Shown piece after piece: positions 24,328 to 34,923 of a stretch of 64,000 bases of DNA (its first letter is position 1; each line of letters begins with the position of its first letter). The notes beneath the pieces are model-generated. The model was not told where the DNA came from. It saw only the letters and a program-made list of their open reading frames with translations, and ran no database searches. The DNA is from an uncultured Pelagibacteraceae bacterium. Its GTDB lineage: Bacteria > Pseudomonadota > Alphaproteobacteria > Pelagibacterales > AG-422-B15. The stretch covers positions 1 through 64,000 of the forward strand of contig CACNCV010000004.1 of assembly GCA_902619105.1 (NCBI GenBank), written 5' to 3'. The position numbers and the translations under genes are program-made.

Positions 24328-25455
24328 ATGTCACTTCAAGAATTAAATATCAATTTAAAGAATTATTTTATTAAGTCTGGATTTAATTATATTGAACTTC
24401 CATTGCTGTTTGATGCGGATATATTTTTTGAAACTTCAGGTGAAGAAATTAGAAGAAAGATGTATTCGTTTACTGATACTTCAGGAAAAGAAAAATGTTT
24501 GAGACCAGACATGACTGTACCAACATGTCAAAATTTTATTGAAAGTAATAATAAATCCAGTGAGTCAAAGTTATGTTACAGCGGTCCTGTATTCAGATCA
24601 TCCAATGAGTTATCAAATAATTCCATTGAATTAAATCAGTCTGGTATTGAGATCATTTTTTCTGAAAAAAATTTAAATAATATACATGAGATGGATGCGT
24701 ACATTTTAAAGACAGCTGAAGATACAATGTGTCAATTAAATATTGATAACTATAAAATTAAAATTGGTAGCATTAAACTATTTAATCAGTTTATCAACAA
24801 ATTAGAGCTGCCAATTAGATGGAAACAGAGATTAGTAAGACATTTTTTTAGAAGAAAATATTTCGGGAGTTTACTTGATAGGTTGGGTGAAGGTGTAGGG
24901 TATGATAATGAAAAAAAGCATAGCATGCTTCAAGAAAAATTTAATATAGATGACGTATCTGACAAAGGCTTGACAGATTTAATTAATAAACAAAATGCTC
25001 GAGGATTAGGTGCTCGAACTGTTAAGGAAATAGTTGATCGATTTCAATTAAAAAGCCTTAATGTAATAAGTCAGAAAGATGGAAAAAAAATTGTTGATTT
25101 AATAAATAATTTTTTAAAATTAAGTTGTAACCTTTCGGAATTTCCATCACTGCTTCGCGAATTTACTAAATCAAATAATGTTTCTTCGTTTGAGAGTGAA
25201 GTAGAGGAAATGGAGAATTTTGTGAATGCTGTATCAGAAAAAAGTAATATAGAAAAATATTATTTTGATAATGACTTTGGTCATTCAATTGAATTCTATG
25301 ACGGCATGATGTTTGAAATTTATAATCCTGATAATCAAAGTGAATTAATTAGTGGAGGGCGGTATGATAAATTGCTTATAGATTTAGGCTCTAAATCGAA
25401 CTTATCAGCAGTAGGATTTGCAACTAATAATAACAATATAATTGAGCTGATTTAG
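24328..25455 (+). CDS. hisZ: ATP phosphoribosyltransferase regulatory subunit HisZ
   Basis: A 375-aa HisRS paralogue without tRNA-charging ability, which with short HisG forms the first enzyme of histidine synthesis and carries its feedback control. The class II core is visible (CLRPDMTVPTCQNF, FRSSNELSNNSIELNQSGIEI, GHSIEFYDGMMFEI, SGGRYDKLL), but the C-terminal anticodon-binding domain is absent. It lies between hisS and hisG with gaps of 6 and 2 bp. Confidence 0.92.
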   Translation: MSLQELNINLKNYFIKSGFNYIELPLLFDADIFFETSGEEIRRKMYSFTDTSGKEKCLRPDMTVPTCQNFIESNNKSSESKLCYSGPVFRSSNELSNNSIELNQSGIEIIFSEKNLNNIHEMDAYILKTAEDTMCQLNIDNYKIKIGSIKLFNQFINKLELPIRWKQRLVRHFFRRKYFGSLLDRLGEGVGYDNEKKHSMLQEKFNIDDVSDKGLTDLINKQNARGLGARTVKEIVDRFQLKSLNVISQKDGKKIVDLINNFLKLSCNLSEFPSLLREFTKSNNVSSFESEVEEMENFVNAVSEKSNIEKYYFDNDFGHSIEFYDGMMFEIYNPDNQSELISGGRYDKLLIDLGSKSNLSAVGFATNNNNIIELI

Positions 25456-25457
25456 GA

Positions 25458-26159
25458 ATGAATATACAAAATAAACTTCGGATTGCATTGCCAAGTAAAG
25501 GTAGATTGAGAACAGACATGGAGTCTTTGTTTGAAGAAAAAAAAATAATTTTTAGTAATCTTGAAAATGATAGAGAGTATATTGCAGCAATAGAGGGTCT
25601 TGATAATGCAATTGTTTATTTCTTAAGTGCTAAAGAAATTACAAATCGACTTGATGAAGGATCCATTCATGTTGGTTTAACTGGTGACGATTTAGTACAA
25701 GAAAAAATAACTAATTATAACCAGAAGGTTTCAAAAAAACTTAAGTTAAATTTTGGTAAAGCAAATTTAGTTGTTGCTATACCAGAAATATGGATTGACG
25801 TAATGACAATGGCCGACTTAGAAGAAATCTGCCATTTGCACAGAACTAAATTCTCTAAAAGACTAAGAGTTGCAACAAAGTATAAGAATTTAACAAATGA
25901 ATATTTTTCAAATTGTGGGGTTGTTGATTATAGGACTGTAGAAAGTGATGGATCAACCGAGAGCGCTCCATTCAATGGCTTTGCAGAAATAATTACTGAC
26001 ATCACATCATCAGGAGAAACATTAAGAGCTAATAATCTAAGAGTACTTGATGATGGACTTATACTAGAGTCGTCTGCAAACATTTTTACTTCAAATGTAG
26101 CTGAGTGGAATAAAAATTTAGAAAATACACTCAATTATTTTATAGATAGGATTTCATAA
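25458..26159 (+). CDS. hisG: ATP phosphoribosyltransferase catalytic subunit HisG, short form
   Basis: This 233-aa enzyme joins ATP and PRPP, the first step of histidine synthesis. LRIALPSKGRLRTDME, HVGLTGDDLVQEK, the ATKYKNLTNEYF block and the PRPP-binding ESDGSTESAPFNGFAEIITDITSSG-like region identify HisG. It lacks the C-terminal regulatory domain of long HisG, as expected with HisZ next to it. A strong bidirectional terminator begins 1 bp after its stop. Confidence 0.95.
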   Translation: MNIQNKLRIALPSKGRLRTDMESLFEEKKIIFSNLENDREYIAAIEGLDNAIVYFLSAKEITNRLDEGSIHVGLTGDDLVQEKITNYNQKVSKKLKLNFGKANLVVAIPEIWIDVMTMADLEEICHLHRTKFSKRLRVATKYKNLTNEYFSNCGVVDYRTVESDGSTESAPFNGFAEIITDITSSGETLRANNLRVLDDGLILESSANIFTSNVAEWNKNLENTLNYFIDRIS

Positions 26160-26160
26160 A

Positions 26161-26187
26161 AAAACCCGGCTAGGCCGGGTTTTTTTA
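26161..26187. terminator. Bidirectional rho-independent terminator between hisG and groEL
   Basis: AAAACCCGGC (26161-26170) and GCCGGGTTTT (26174-26183) form a perfect 10-bp stem with a 3-nt loop. T7 follows on the forward strand and a matching A-run precedes it, so it can stop both hisG and convergent groEL transcripts. It is the only strong terminator I see in the window. Confidence 0.95.
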
Positions 26188-26209
26188 GATTAGCTTTAAT
26201 GAGCTCAAC

Positions 26210-27874
<1,665 letters not shown>

Positions 27875-27881
27875 TTAATAT

Positions 27882-28196
27882 TTATTTTTTCTTTTTTGAT
27901 TTAGATTTTGTATCTATAACGCCCATGATGTCTGACTCTTTCATAATACAGAGTTCTTCACCATCAACCTTTACTTCTGTTCCAGACCACTTACCAAAAA
28001 GAACGATATCGCCAACCATTAGATCAAGCGGTGTTACTTTACCATCTTCACTTTTAGTTCCATTTCCGACGGCTACAATTTGGCCTTCTTGAGGTTTTTC
28101 CTGAGCAGTGTCTGGTATGATAATACCGCCTGCCGTTTTCTCTTCAGTATCCAGTCTTCTAACGAGTACACGATCGTGTAAAGGTCTAAAATTCAT
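27882..28196 (-). CDS. groES: Co-chaperonin GroES with a basic C-terminal tail
   Basis: A 104-aa co-chaperonin: [29 protein letters not shown], the mobile loop that docks on GroEL, and [33 protein letters not shown]. Typical GroES ends near that Ile; here about ten residues, [10 protein letters not shown], are added. AGGAGA precedes the start. Expression probably depends on the promoter at 28242-28270. Confidence 0.97.
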   Translation of the reverse strand: MNFRPLHDRVLVRRLDTEEKTAGGIIIPDTAQEKPQEGQIVAVGNGTKSEDGKVTPLDLMVGDIVLFGKWSGTEVKVDGEELCIMKESDIMGVIDTKSKSKKKK

Positions 28197-28241
28197 GTCT
28201 TAATCTCCTAAATATGTTTGCACAAAGCTTAATTACCTAGG

Positions 28242-28270
28242 CATATAGTGATCTAGGGCAAGTGTGTCAA
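28242..28270 (-). promoter_or_regulatory. groESL promoter, RpoH-like or housekeeping
   Basis: On the reverse strand CCCCTTGACA (TTGACA at 28265-28270), a 17-bp spacer and TATATG (28242-28247). CTTGAC plus ACTATAT also approaches the alphaproteobacterial heat-shock RpoH pattern (CTTGAC, about 17 bp, CYTATNT). I find no CIRCE inverted repeat (TTAGCACTC-N9-GAGTGCTAA), so HrcA control is unlikely. Confidence 0.65.
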
Positions 28271-28323
28271 GGGGTGGAAAAAATTTTGGAATTATTAAAA
28301 AAACGAGTATTTTCAATAATTTG

Positions 28324-29091
28324 CTATTGTTCTGATTCACCGCCATCAATTACGATGTTTTGACCAGTCATAAAAGATCCAGCTTCAGAAGCCAAATATA
28401 CTGCAGCGCCTGCAATTTCGTCAGGCATTCCTATCCTTTTTAAAGCTGCTTTGGCAGTCATAGATTTTAAAATACTCTCGTTCTCCCATAAAGCTCTGGC
28501 AAAATCAGTTTTTATTAAACCGGGTGAGATACAATTTGCACGAATATTATCTCTTCCATATTCCACTGATATATTTCTTGCCAACTGGGAATCCGCAGCT
28601 TTTGATATAGCATAAGCACCCAACATGCTGTTGCCGCGCAAACCTGCGATCGAGGAAATAATTATAATTGAACCATTTTTCATTTTGATCATATCTGGGA
28701 GTACCTCATTACAGAGCCAAAAATTACTTTGCACGTTTGACTTCATTATTTTTTCAAACGCCTCGTCAGGTATATTATTTGATGGTCCAAAATATGGATT
28801 GATTGCAGCATTACATACAAGAGTGGAAATATTGCCACAGAAGTCTAACGATTTTTTGTAAAGATTTTTTAATTGCTCTTTGTCCGAAATATTACATGAA
28901 ATTGCCGTTGCATGTCCCTCTCCAAATGTATCATTTATCTCTTTAGCGACTGCTTCACATGCATCAAGCTTTCGACTTGTGATAATGACTTTTGCACCAT
29001 GCTCTGCCATTCTGTAGGCTATAGCTTTGCCTATTCCTCTCGAAGATCCTGTGATTATAGCATTTTTACCTTTTAGGTTAAAAAGTGTCAT
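28324..29091 (-). CDS. SDR family oxidoreductase
   Basis: This 255-aa short-chain dehydrogenase has the Rossmann motif GSSRGIGKAIA (residues 15-25), a catalytic Ser in IIISSIAG and Y-x3-K in YAISKAA. The ending GSFMTGQNIVIDGG is the usual classical SDR C-terminus. It reduces or oxidises a carbonyl/alcohol with NAD(P). Substrate unknown; it could serve acyl or sugar metabolism. It stands alone, 64 bp divergent from the HAD gene. Confidence 0.9.
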   Translation of the reverse strand: MTLFNLKGKNAIITGSSRGIGKAIAYRMAEHGAKVIITSRKLDACEAVAKEINDTFGEGHATAISCNISDKEQLKNLYKKSLDFCGNISTLVCNAAINPYFGPSNNIPDEAFEKIMKSNVQSNFWLCNEVLPDMIKMKNGSIIIISSIAGLRGNSMLGAYAISKAADSQLARNISVEYGRDNIRANCISPGLIKTDFARALWENESILKSMTAKAALKRIGMPDEIAGAAVYLASEAGSFMTGQNIVIDGGESEQ

Positions 29092-29155
29092 TTAATAAAA
29101 TATCATAATAATTTATAAGAAGATTATAAATTTATAGGATAATTTCAATATAATT

Positions 29156-30010
29156 ATGGAAATTAAAAAAATCGTAAGTGCTACTGAATTTTCACTTTCT
29201 TATAGAATCATACTTTGTGATCTTTGGGGCGTTATTCATAATGGTGTTGAAGTATTCTCTAATGCAAAATCCTATCTTGAGGCAATGAAGGAAAATAATA
29301 TTGATGTTTATTTGATTTCTAATGCCCCGAGACCTGAAGCAGTAGTAAGAAATGGATTAATAAATAAACTTAATCTCAATCCTGAATTATTTAAAAAAAT
29401 TTATACTTCAGGCGATACAGGCACGCAGTACATAAATTCTAAAGTTCATGGACAATCATATTATCATTTGGGACCAGAAAAAGATTATGATTTGTTAGAA
29501 AATATTAATATCGAAAAAACTAATGACATAGAGTCCTCAGAATTTGTTGTCTGTACAGGCTTATATAATGACAACGATGAACACCCAGAAGACTATAAAA
29601 ATATTTTTGAGGATTTTCTTAAACAAAATTTAGAAATAGTATGTGTTAATCCAGATGAAATAGTCTACCGAGGTCAGGCTCGCATATATTGTGCAGGCGC
29701 TCTTGGAAAATATTACGAAAAACTAGGAGGTAAAGTAACTTACTACGGAAAACCTTATCCAGAAATATATGATTTTGTAATGACTGATTTATTGTCTAAA
29801 GATACAACAAATAAAAAAGAAATATTAGCTATAGGCGATAGCCTTAAAACAGATTGCTTAGGGGCACACAACTCGGATTTAGATTTTTTATTTATAAAAA
29901 ATGGTATTCATAAAACTGAAATTGCAAATGATGACGATTTAGTAAGAATATCAAAAGCTAATTTACCTGAAACTTGCAAAACTCTAATGTATACTGAAAT
30001 TTTAAATTAA
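29156..30010 (+). CDS. TIGR01459 family HAD hydrolase
   Basis: A 284-aa HAD-superfamily phosphatase. The nucleophile motif I is ILCDLWGVIHNG, with Trp after Asp-Leu as in the TIGR01459 class-IIA group, then motif II VYLISNAPR, a Lys in YYGKPYPEIY, and motif IV AIGDSLKTDCLGA. Members often sit next to ribF in alphaproteobacteria, and ribF follows 7 bp downstream here, suggesting a link to riboflavin or flavin phosphate metabolism (inference). Confidence 0.88.
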   Translation: MEIKKIVSATEFSLSYRIILCDLWGVIHNGVEVFSNAKSYLEAMKENNIDVYLISNAPRPEAVVRNGLINKLNLNPELFKKIYTSGDTGTQYINSKVHGQSYYHLGPEKDYDLLENINIEKTNDIESSEFVVCTGLYNDNDEHPEDYKNIFEDFLKQNLEIVCVNPDEIVYRGQARIYCAGALGKYYEKLGGKVTYYGKPYPEIYDFVMTDLLSKDTTNKKEILAIGDSLKTDCLGAHNSDLDFLFIKNGIHKTEIANDDDLVRISKANLPETCKTLMYTEILN

Positions 30011-30017
30011 TTAAAAA

Positions 30018-30977
30018 ATGAAAGTTTTTAAAAGTTTAAATAGAAGATCATTAAATTATACAAAGAATTCTGTATTAATTATTGGAAATCTTGATGGAGT
30101 TCATAAAGGGCACCAATCAATAATTAATTCAGCAAAAAAAATTGCAAATAAACAAAAAACAAAAATAGGTGTGTTACTTTTTGATCCGCATCCACGGAAA
30201 TATTTTAACAAAAATATTAAAAGTTTCTTATTAACAGAGTTGAACGAACGTCTCGAAATCTTAAAATCTTACGGTATCGATTATGCAATAATAATAAAAT
30301 TTAATAAAAGAATATCCTCTATGACACCTAATGACTTTTGTAAAAAAATATTACTTAGAGGAATATCAATGAAATATATTTTAGTTGGTAAAAATTTTAA
30401 ATTTGGTAATAAACGATCAGGCGACTATAAGTTTCTTCTTAATTTTGGTAAAGAAAATCAATTTTACGTAAACCCAGTGAAATTATTAAAAACACCAAAT
30501 CATCTTTTTAATAAAACAAAGATGAAAATATATTCGTCTACAAATATTAGAAAACTTATTTCAAACGGTAATGTAAAATTGGCAAAAAATTTTTTGGGAA
30601 ACAATTTTAGTATAACGTCAAAAGTTATAAAAGGAGATCAACGAGGCCGAAAAATTGGTGTTCCAACTGCTAATCTAAATATAAATGAATACGTGGCACC
30701 AAAATATGGAGTATATGCTATTGAAGCCTCATTCCTTAAAAATTCAAAGAAAAGAACTCTGAAAGGAATTGCGAATTTTGGTATCAGACCAACATTTCAT
30801 AAGAACACTGAAATTTTAGAAGTTCATCTATTTAGATTTAAATTGAATATTTATAATTCTTTGCTAAAAGTCGACTTTGTTGAATTTATAAGGCATGAAA
30901 AGAAATTTTCAGGAGTAGAGGCCTTAAAAAAACAACTAAAATCAGATATATCTAAAGCACAGAAAATTCTAAATTAA
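30018..30977 (+). CDS. ribF: Bifunctional riboflavin kinase/FAD synthetase
   Basis: This 319-aa protein makes FMN then FAD. The N-terminal adenylyltransferase has GNLDGVHKGHQSI (residues near 23-35) and VLLFDPHPRKYF; the C-terminal kinase begins around KGDQRGRKIGVPTANLNI and ends with the DFVEFIRHEKKFSGVEAL block. It is first of ribF-ileS-lspA-DUF3035, spaced by 5 bp from ileS. The protein is unusually rich in Lys/Asn, matching the AT-rich genome. Confidence 0.94.
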   Translation: MKVFKSLNRRSLNYTKNSVLIIGNLDGVHKGHQSIINSAKKIANKQKTKIGVLLFDPHPRKYFNKNIKSFLLTELNERLEILKSYGIDYAIIIKFNKRISSMTPNDFCKKILLRGISMKYILVGKNFKFGNKRSGDYKFLLNFGKENQFYVNPVKLLKTPNHLFNKTKMKIYSSTNIRKLISNGNVKLAKNFLGNNFSITSKVIKGDQRGRKIGVPTANLNINEYVAPKYGVYAIEASFLKNSKKRTLKGIANFGIRPTFHKNTEILEVHLFRFKLNIYNSLLKVDFVEFIRHEKKFSGVEALKKQLKSDISKAQKILN

Positions 30978-30982
30978 GCAAA

Positions 30983-33796
30983 ATGAACACTACAAATGAT
31001 AAAATAGACTTTAGTGAAACTCTATTTTTACCAAAGACATCTTTTGCTATGCGTGCTGGCCTGCCTGAGCAAGAGCCAAAAATTCTAGATGGATGGTCAA
31101 AGGATAATATTTATAAAAAATTAAGGGAAAAATCAAAAAGTAGAAAAAAATTCGTATTACATGATGGCCCTCCTTACGCTAACGGCCATTTACACATGGG
31201 GCACGCCCTGAATAAAATACTAAAAGACTTTGTTATAAGATCACAACAAATGCTTGGAAATGATAGTTCTTACATTCCTGGCTGGGATTGTCATGGCTTG
31301 CCAATTGAGTGGAAAATAGAAGAACAATATAGAGAACAGGGAAAGAATAAAGATGATGTCGATATTATAAAATTTAGAAAAGAATGCAGAGAATTTGCTG
31401 AAAAATGGATTGATATACAAAGAGAAGAATTTATTCGCTTAGGAATAAATGGAGATTGGTACTCTCCCTATACTACAATGTCATATGAGGCAGAGTCTAT
31501 AATTGTAAGAGAATTTTTTAAGTTTCTTGAGAACGAAAGTTTATATCGTGGGTCAAAGCCTGTTATGTGGTCAACTGTTGAAAAGACTGCATTAGCTGAA
31601 GCTGAGATTGAATATAAAGAACATAAATCAACAACTATCTGCGTGAAGTTCCCAGTAAAAGAGAGTTCAGATGCAAATTGTCAAGATGCATCCGTAATTA
31701 TATGGACTACAACTCCATGGACAATTCCAGGAAACAGAGCAATTGCTTACAGTAAATCAATAACGTATTCAATGTTTGAAGTAGTAAGTTTAGAAGAACA
31801 CAGTACTTTACAAGTTGGAGATAAAATTATAATTGCAGATGAACTTTTAGATAATGTAAAAGTTCAATGCAAAATTAGAGAATTAAAAAAAATATCAGAA
31901 GTAAAAAACTTAGACAAAATTATTTGTAATCACCCTTTTAAAAAATCTGGTTATGATTTTGAGGTAAGAATTTTTGATGCTGATTTTGTTACTTTGGAGC
32001 AAGGCACGGGTTTTGTTCATATAGCACCAGGCCATGGAGCTGATGACTATAATTTGGGTATTACAAATGGTATCGAAGTACCTGATACAGTAGATGAAAA
32101 TGGTGAATACTTTTCCCACGTACCCTTATTTAATGGTAAAAAGATTTTTAATGAAGATGGATCAGATGCCGATGCAAATGTAGCAGTTATCATTGAGCTA
32201 AAAAAGCATGAAAATTTAGCAGGTAAGGGTTCATTGCGTCATAGCTATCCTCATTCATGGAGATCAAAAGCTCCTGTCATCTTTAGAAATACTCCACAAT
32301 GGTTCATCAGTATGGAAAAAAATCAATTGAGAGAAAAAGCGTTGAACGAAATTGAAAAGGTTAAATGGTATCCAAAACAGGGAAAAAATAGAATTTATTC
32401 AATGATTGAAGAAAGACCTGATTGGGTAGTATCAAGACAACGGGCATGGGGCGTACCTTTATCTATCTTTTACAATATTAAAACAGGAAAGCCGCTGGTT
32501 GATAAAGAAATAAATGAAAAAATTATTAAACTTTATGAAAATGAAGGGTCAGATGCTTGGTTTAAATATTCAAAAGAAGAATTATTAGGTTCAAATTATA
32601 ATCCGGAAGAATATAAAAAAGTTAATGATATTTTAGATGTATGGTTTGACTCAGGCTGTACACATGCATTTGTTTTAGATGGAAAAAATGATCAAATCTG
32701 GCCAGCATCTATTTATCTTGAAGGAACAGATCAACACAGAGGTTGGTTTCATTCATCACTTTTAGAATCTTGTGGAACAAGAGGAGTTGCGCCTTATGAG
32801 TCTGTTTTAACTCATGGATTTATACTTCATGAAGATGGCTTAAAGATGAGTAAATCATCATCCAATACAGTATCGCCAGCAGAGGTCATTGAAAAGTCAG
32901 GTGCTGACATACTAAGGCTCTGGGTAGCAAGCAGTGATTACTCTGAGGATTTAAAGATCGGGCCTGAAATCATAAAAAGCAACATTGATAGCTATAGAAG
33001 ACTTCGCAATACACTTCGTTTTATTTTAGGTAATTTATCAGATTTTGACCAAGACGAGAAAGTATCTGTGGATGAACTTGATGAATTAGATTTATATATT
33101 TTATCAGAATTAGAGAGTTTAAAAAAAGAAGTTATCTCAAACTATAAAATATTTGAGTATCAAAAAGTTTTTTCTGCGATATTTAATTTTTGTACAAACG
33201 ACTTATCATCTTTCTATTTTGATGTAAGAAAAGATACTCTTTATTGTGATTCAAAAAATAACAAAGTAAGAAAATCTACTCGCACTGTTCTAGATATTTT
33301 ATTTCACGACTTATTAAGTTTGCTTGCACCAATACTTTGTTTTACCACTGAAGAAGCCTGGCAAAGTCGATTTGGATTTGAAAACAGCATACATGAAAAA
33401 GATTTTCCAAAATTAAATGATACTTTAATAAATAAAAATTTATCAACTAAATGGGCAGTGTATAAAAAATTAAGAAAGGTCATTAACGGAGCAATCGAAG
33501 TGAAGAGAAAAGAAAAAGTTCTTGGATCCAGCCTTGAAGCCTCTGTTAAACTTTACATATCAAAAGATGAAATCGAAAAGATTGACCAAAAAGTATTAGA
33601 AAATATTTCAATTATTAGTGAATTAGAAATTGTAAATGAAAAGCCCTCAAGTGACAGCTTTATATCTGAACTAGATAAAGACATCGGAGTGCATGTAAGT
33701 AAAACCGATGGTGAAAAATGTGAGCGCTGTTGGAAATATTTTTCTAATTTAAAAGGTAACGTTTGCGATAGATGTCAAGAAGTGCTTAGTAAATGA
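30983..33796 (+). CDS. ileS: Isoleucyl-tRNA synthetase
   Basis: A 937-aa class I synthetase. HIGH-type motif PPYANGHLHMGHALNK is at about residues 63-78, the CP1 editing domain contains WTTTPWTIPGNRA, the KMSKS motif is in LKMSKSSSNT, and the C-terminus has a four-Cys zinc knuckle CERCWKYF / CDRCQ. Normal length. Its TGA overlaps the lspA ATG (ATGA). Confidence 0.97.
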   Translation: MNTTNDKIDFSETLFLPKTSFAMRAGLPEQEPKILDGWSKDNIYKKLREKSKSRKKFVLHDGPPYANGHLHMGHALNKILKDFVIRSQQMLGNDSSYIPGWDCHGLPIEWKIEEQYREQGKNKDDVDIIKFRKECREFAEKWIDIQREEFIRLGINGDWYSPYTTMSYEAESIIVREFFKFLENESLYRGSKPVMWSTVEKTALAEAEIEYKEHKSTTICVKFPVKESSDANCQDASVIIWTTTPWTIPGNRAIAYSKSITYSMFEVVSLEEHSTLQVGDKIIIADELLDNVKVQCKIRELKKISEVKNLDKIICNHPFKKSGYDFEVRIFDADFVTLEQGTGFVHIAPGHGADDYNLGITNGIEVPDTVDENGEYFSHVPLFNGKKIFNEDGSDADANVAVIIELKKHENLAGKGSLRHSYPHSWRSKAPVIFRNTPQWFISMEKNQLREKALNEIEKVKWYPKQGKNRIYSMIEERPDWVVSRQRAWGVPLSIFYNIKTGKPLVDKEINEKIIKLYENEGSDAWFKYSKEELLGSNYNPEEYKKVNDILDVWFDSGCTHAFVLDGKNDQIWPASIYLEGTDQHRGWFHSSLLESCGTRGVAPYESVLTHGFILHEDGLKMSKSSSNTVSPAEVIEKSGADILRLWVASSDYSEDLKIGPEIIKSNIDSYRRLRNTLRFILGNLSDFDQDEKVSVDELDELDLYILSELESLKKEVISNYKIFEYQKVFSAIFNFCTNDLSSFYFDVRKDTLYCDSKNNKVRKSTRTVLDILFHDLLSLLAPILCFTTEEAWQSRFGFENSIHEKDFPKLNDTLINKNLSTKWAVYKKLRKVINGAIEVKRKEKVLGSSLEASVKLYISKDEIEKIDQKVLENISIISELEIVNEKPSSDSFISELDKDIGVHVSKTDGEKCERCWKYFSNLKGNVCDRCQEVLSK

Positions 33797-34308
33797 TACA
33801 AACCATTGGAAGATTTATATTTTTAATACTAGTTATTTTTGCAGCTGATCAACTCTCAAAGTTTTATGTAATCAATGTTTATAACATTGATGTATCAAAT
33901 CTCAGTTCACAATATTTAACATCAATAAATAAATATCTTAATTTTCACTTGATATGGAATAAGGGCTTTGCATTTGGAATATTTCAAAATGAAATTTCGA
34001 TGGTTAATTATATTTTTATGTTTGTTATGGCCATAATTGCTATAGCAGTATTTTTTTATGCAATAAGTATTAATAAAAAAATTTATTATTATGGATTTAG
34101 TTTAATTATAGGAGGAGCGTTGGGTAACTTGCTCGACAGATATCAATATTCTGCCGTATTAGACTTTATAGATTTACATTATAACAATTATCATTGGTAT
34201 GTATTCAATATAGCTGATATAAGTATCACGCTTGGCTGTATTTTGATTATTTTACTTGAGTTGTTCTCAAAAAAAGAAAATGATAAGACCGTTAAAAATG
34301 ATACGTAA
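33793..34308 (+). CDS. lspA: Lipoprotein signal peptidase LspA
   Basis: A 171-aa inner-membrane aspartic peptidase that cleaves prolipoproteins at the lipidated Cys. Four membrane segments are visible; the catalytic Asp pair is in GGALGNLLDRY and WYVFNIADISI, and the N-terminal FAADQLSKFYV motif is conserved. It overlaps ileS by 4 bp and the downstream DUF3035 lipoprotein gene by 11 bp, so enzyme and a client are co-expressed. Confidence 0.95.
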   Translation: MIQTIGRFIFLILVIFAADQLSKFYVINVYNIDVSNLSSQYLTSINKYLNFHLIWNKGFAFGIFQNEISMVNYIFMFVMAIIAIAVFFYAISINKKIYYYGFSLIIGGALGNLLDRYQYSAVLDFIDLHYNNYHWYVFNIADISITLGCILIILLELFSKKENDKTVKNDT

Positions 34309-34912
34309 TTATTTAATTATATTTTTTTTATTAATTTTTGCTGCTTGTACTAATAATACAGTCAGAGATTACACATCATTAAAGCAAAAAGCACTAGAGA
34401 TACCTCCTGATTTTGAACTAACCCCACCAGTTGTTGGTGAAGAGGAAGTAGAGGAGGCCGCGCCTACAGGTGAGTCAGCCGAAGATATTCAAGACATCAT
34501 TACACAAGACTCATCCACCAGCGTGCCTAGTAATGCCGATACATCATCCTTAGACGAATTTATTGATAATAATTTTGGAAACGAGGATCAAAATATAAAT
34601 AATTCGACTTTACCTGAGGATCCTATTAATGACGTAATTGAAGATCCACTTGTTGAAAGCAATGAATTAGACGTTGTAACAAATGACGATAGCATTTTAG
34701 ATACAACTGATAATATTGGTTTAAGCGAGGAAGAGTTTTTGGAAGGAATATCAAACACAGATGAAATTACAACACTTCCTGAAGAAGATCAGCTTAAACC
34801 CGAAATAATTGATGAAACAATGTATGATGATGCTCCTAGTTTTGATGAAAACGAAGATTTGAATGATCTTCTTAACAGGGTGGATGACTTACTTAACTCA
34901 TATTCAAATTAA
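34298..34912 (+). CDS. DUF3035-type lipoprotein
   Basis: The frame is open from 34256, but ATG 34298 gives a clean lipoprotein signal (MIRNYLIIFFLLIFAAC) with lipobox FAAC; ATG 34280 is a second choice. The mature protein of about 190 aa starts with TVRDYTSLKQKALEIPPDFELTPP, the DUF3035 signature, then becomes very acidic and low in complexity (repeated D/E/N/S/T). Following lspA is the usual place for DUF3035 in alphaproteobacteria, where it is linked to outer-membrane assembly (BamF-like). A role in the BAM complex is suggested only. Confidence 0.8.
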   Translation: MIRNYLIIFFLLIFAACTNNTVRDYTSLKQKALEIPPDFELTPPVVGEEEVEEAAPTGESAEDIQDIITQDSSTSVPSNADTSSLDEFIDNNFGNEDQNINNSTLPEDPINDVIEDPLVESNELDVVTNDDSILDTTDNIGLSEEEFLEGISNTDEITTLPEEDQLKPEIIDETMYDDAPSFDENEDLNDLLNRVDDLLNSYSN

Positions 34913-34923
34913 TTATTCTATAA

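Noticed and set aside
28197-28323. CIRCE element for HrcA before groES
   Set aside because: No TTAGCACTC/GAGTGCTAA inverted repeat is present; a promoter with RpoH-like features is.
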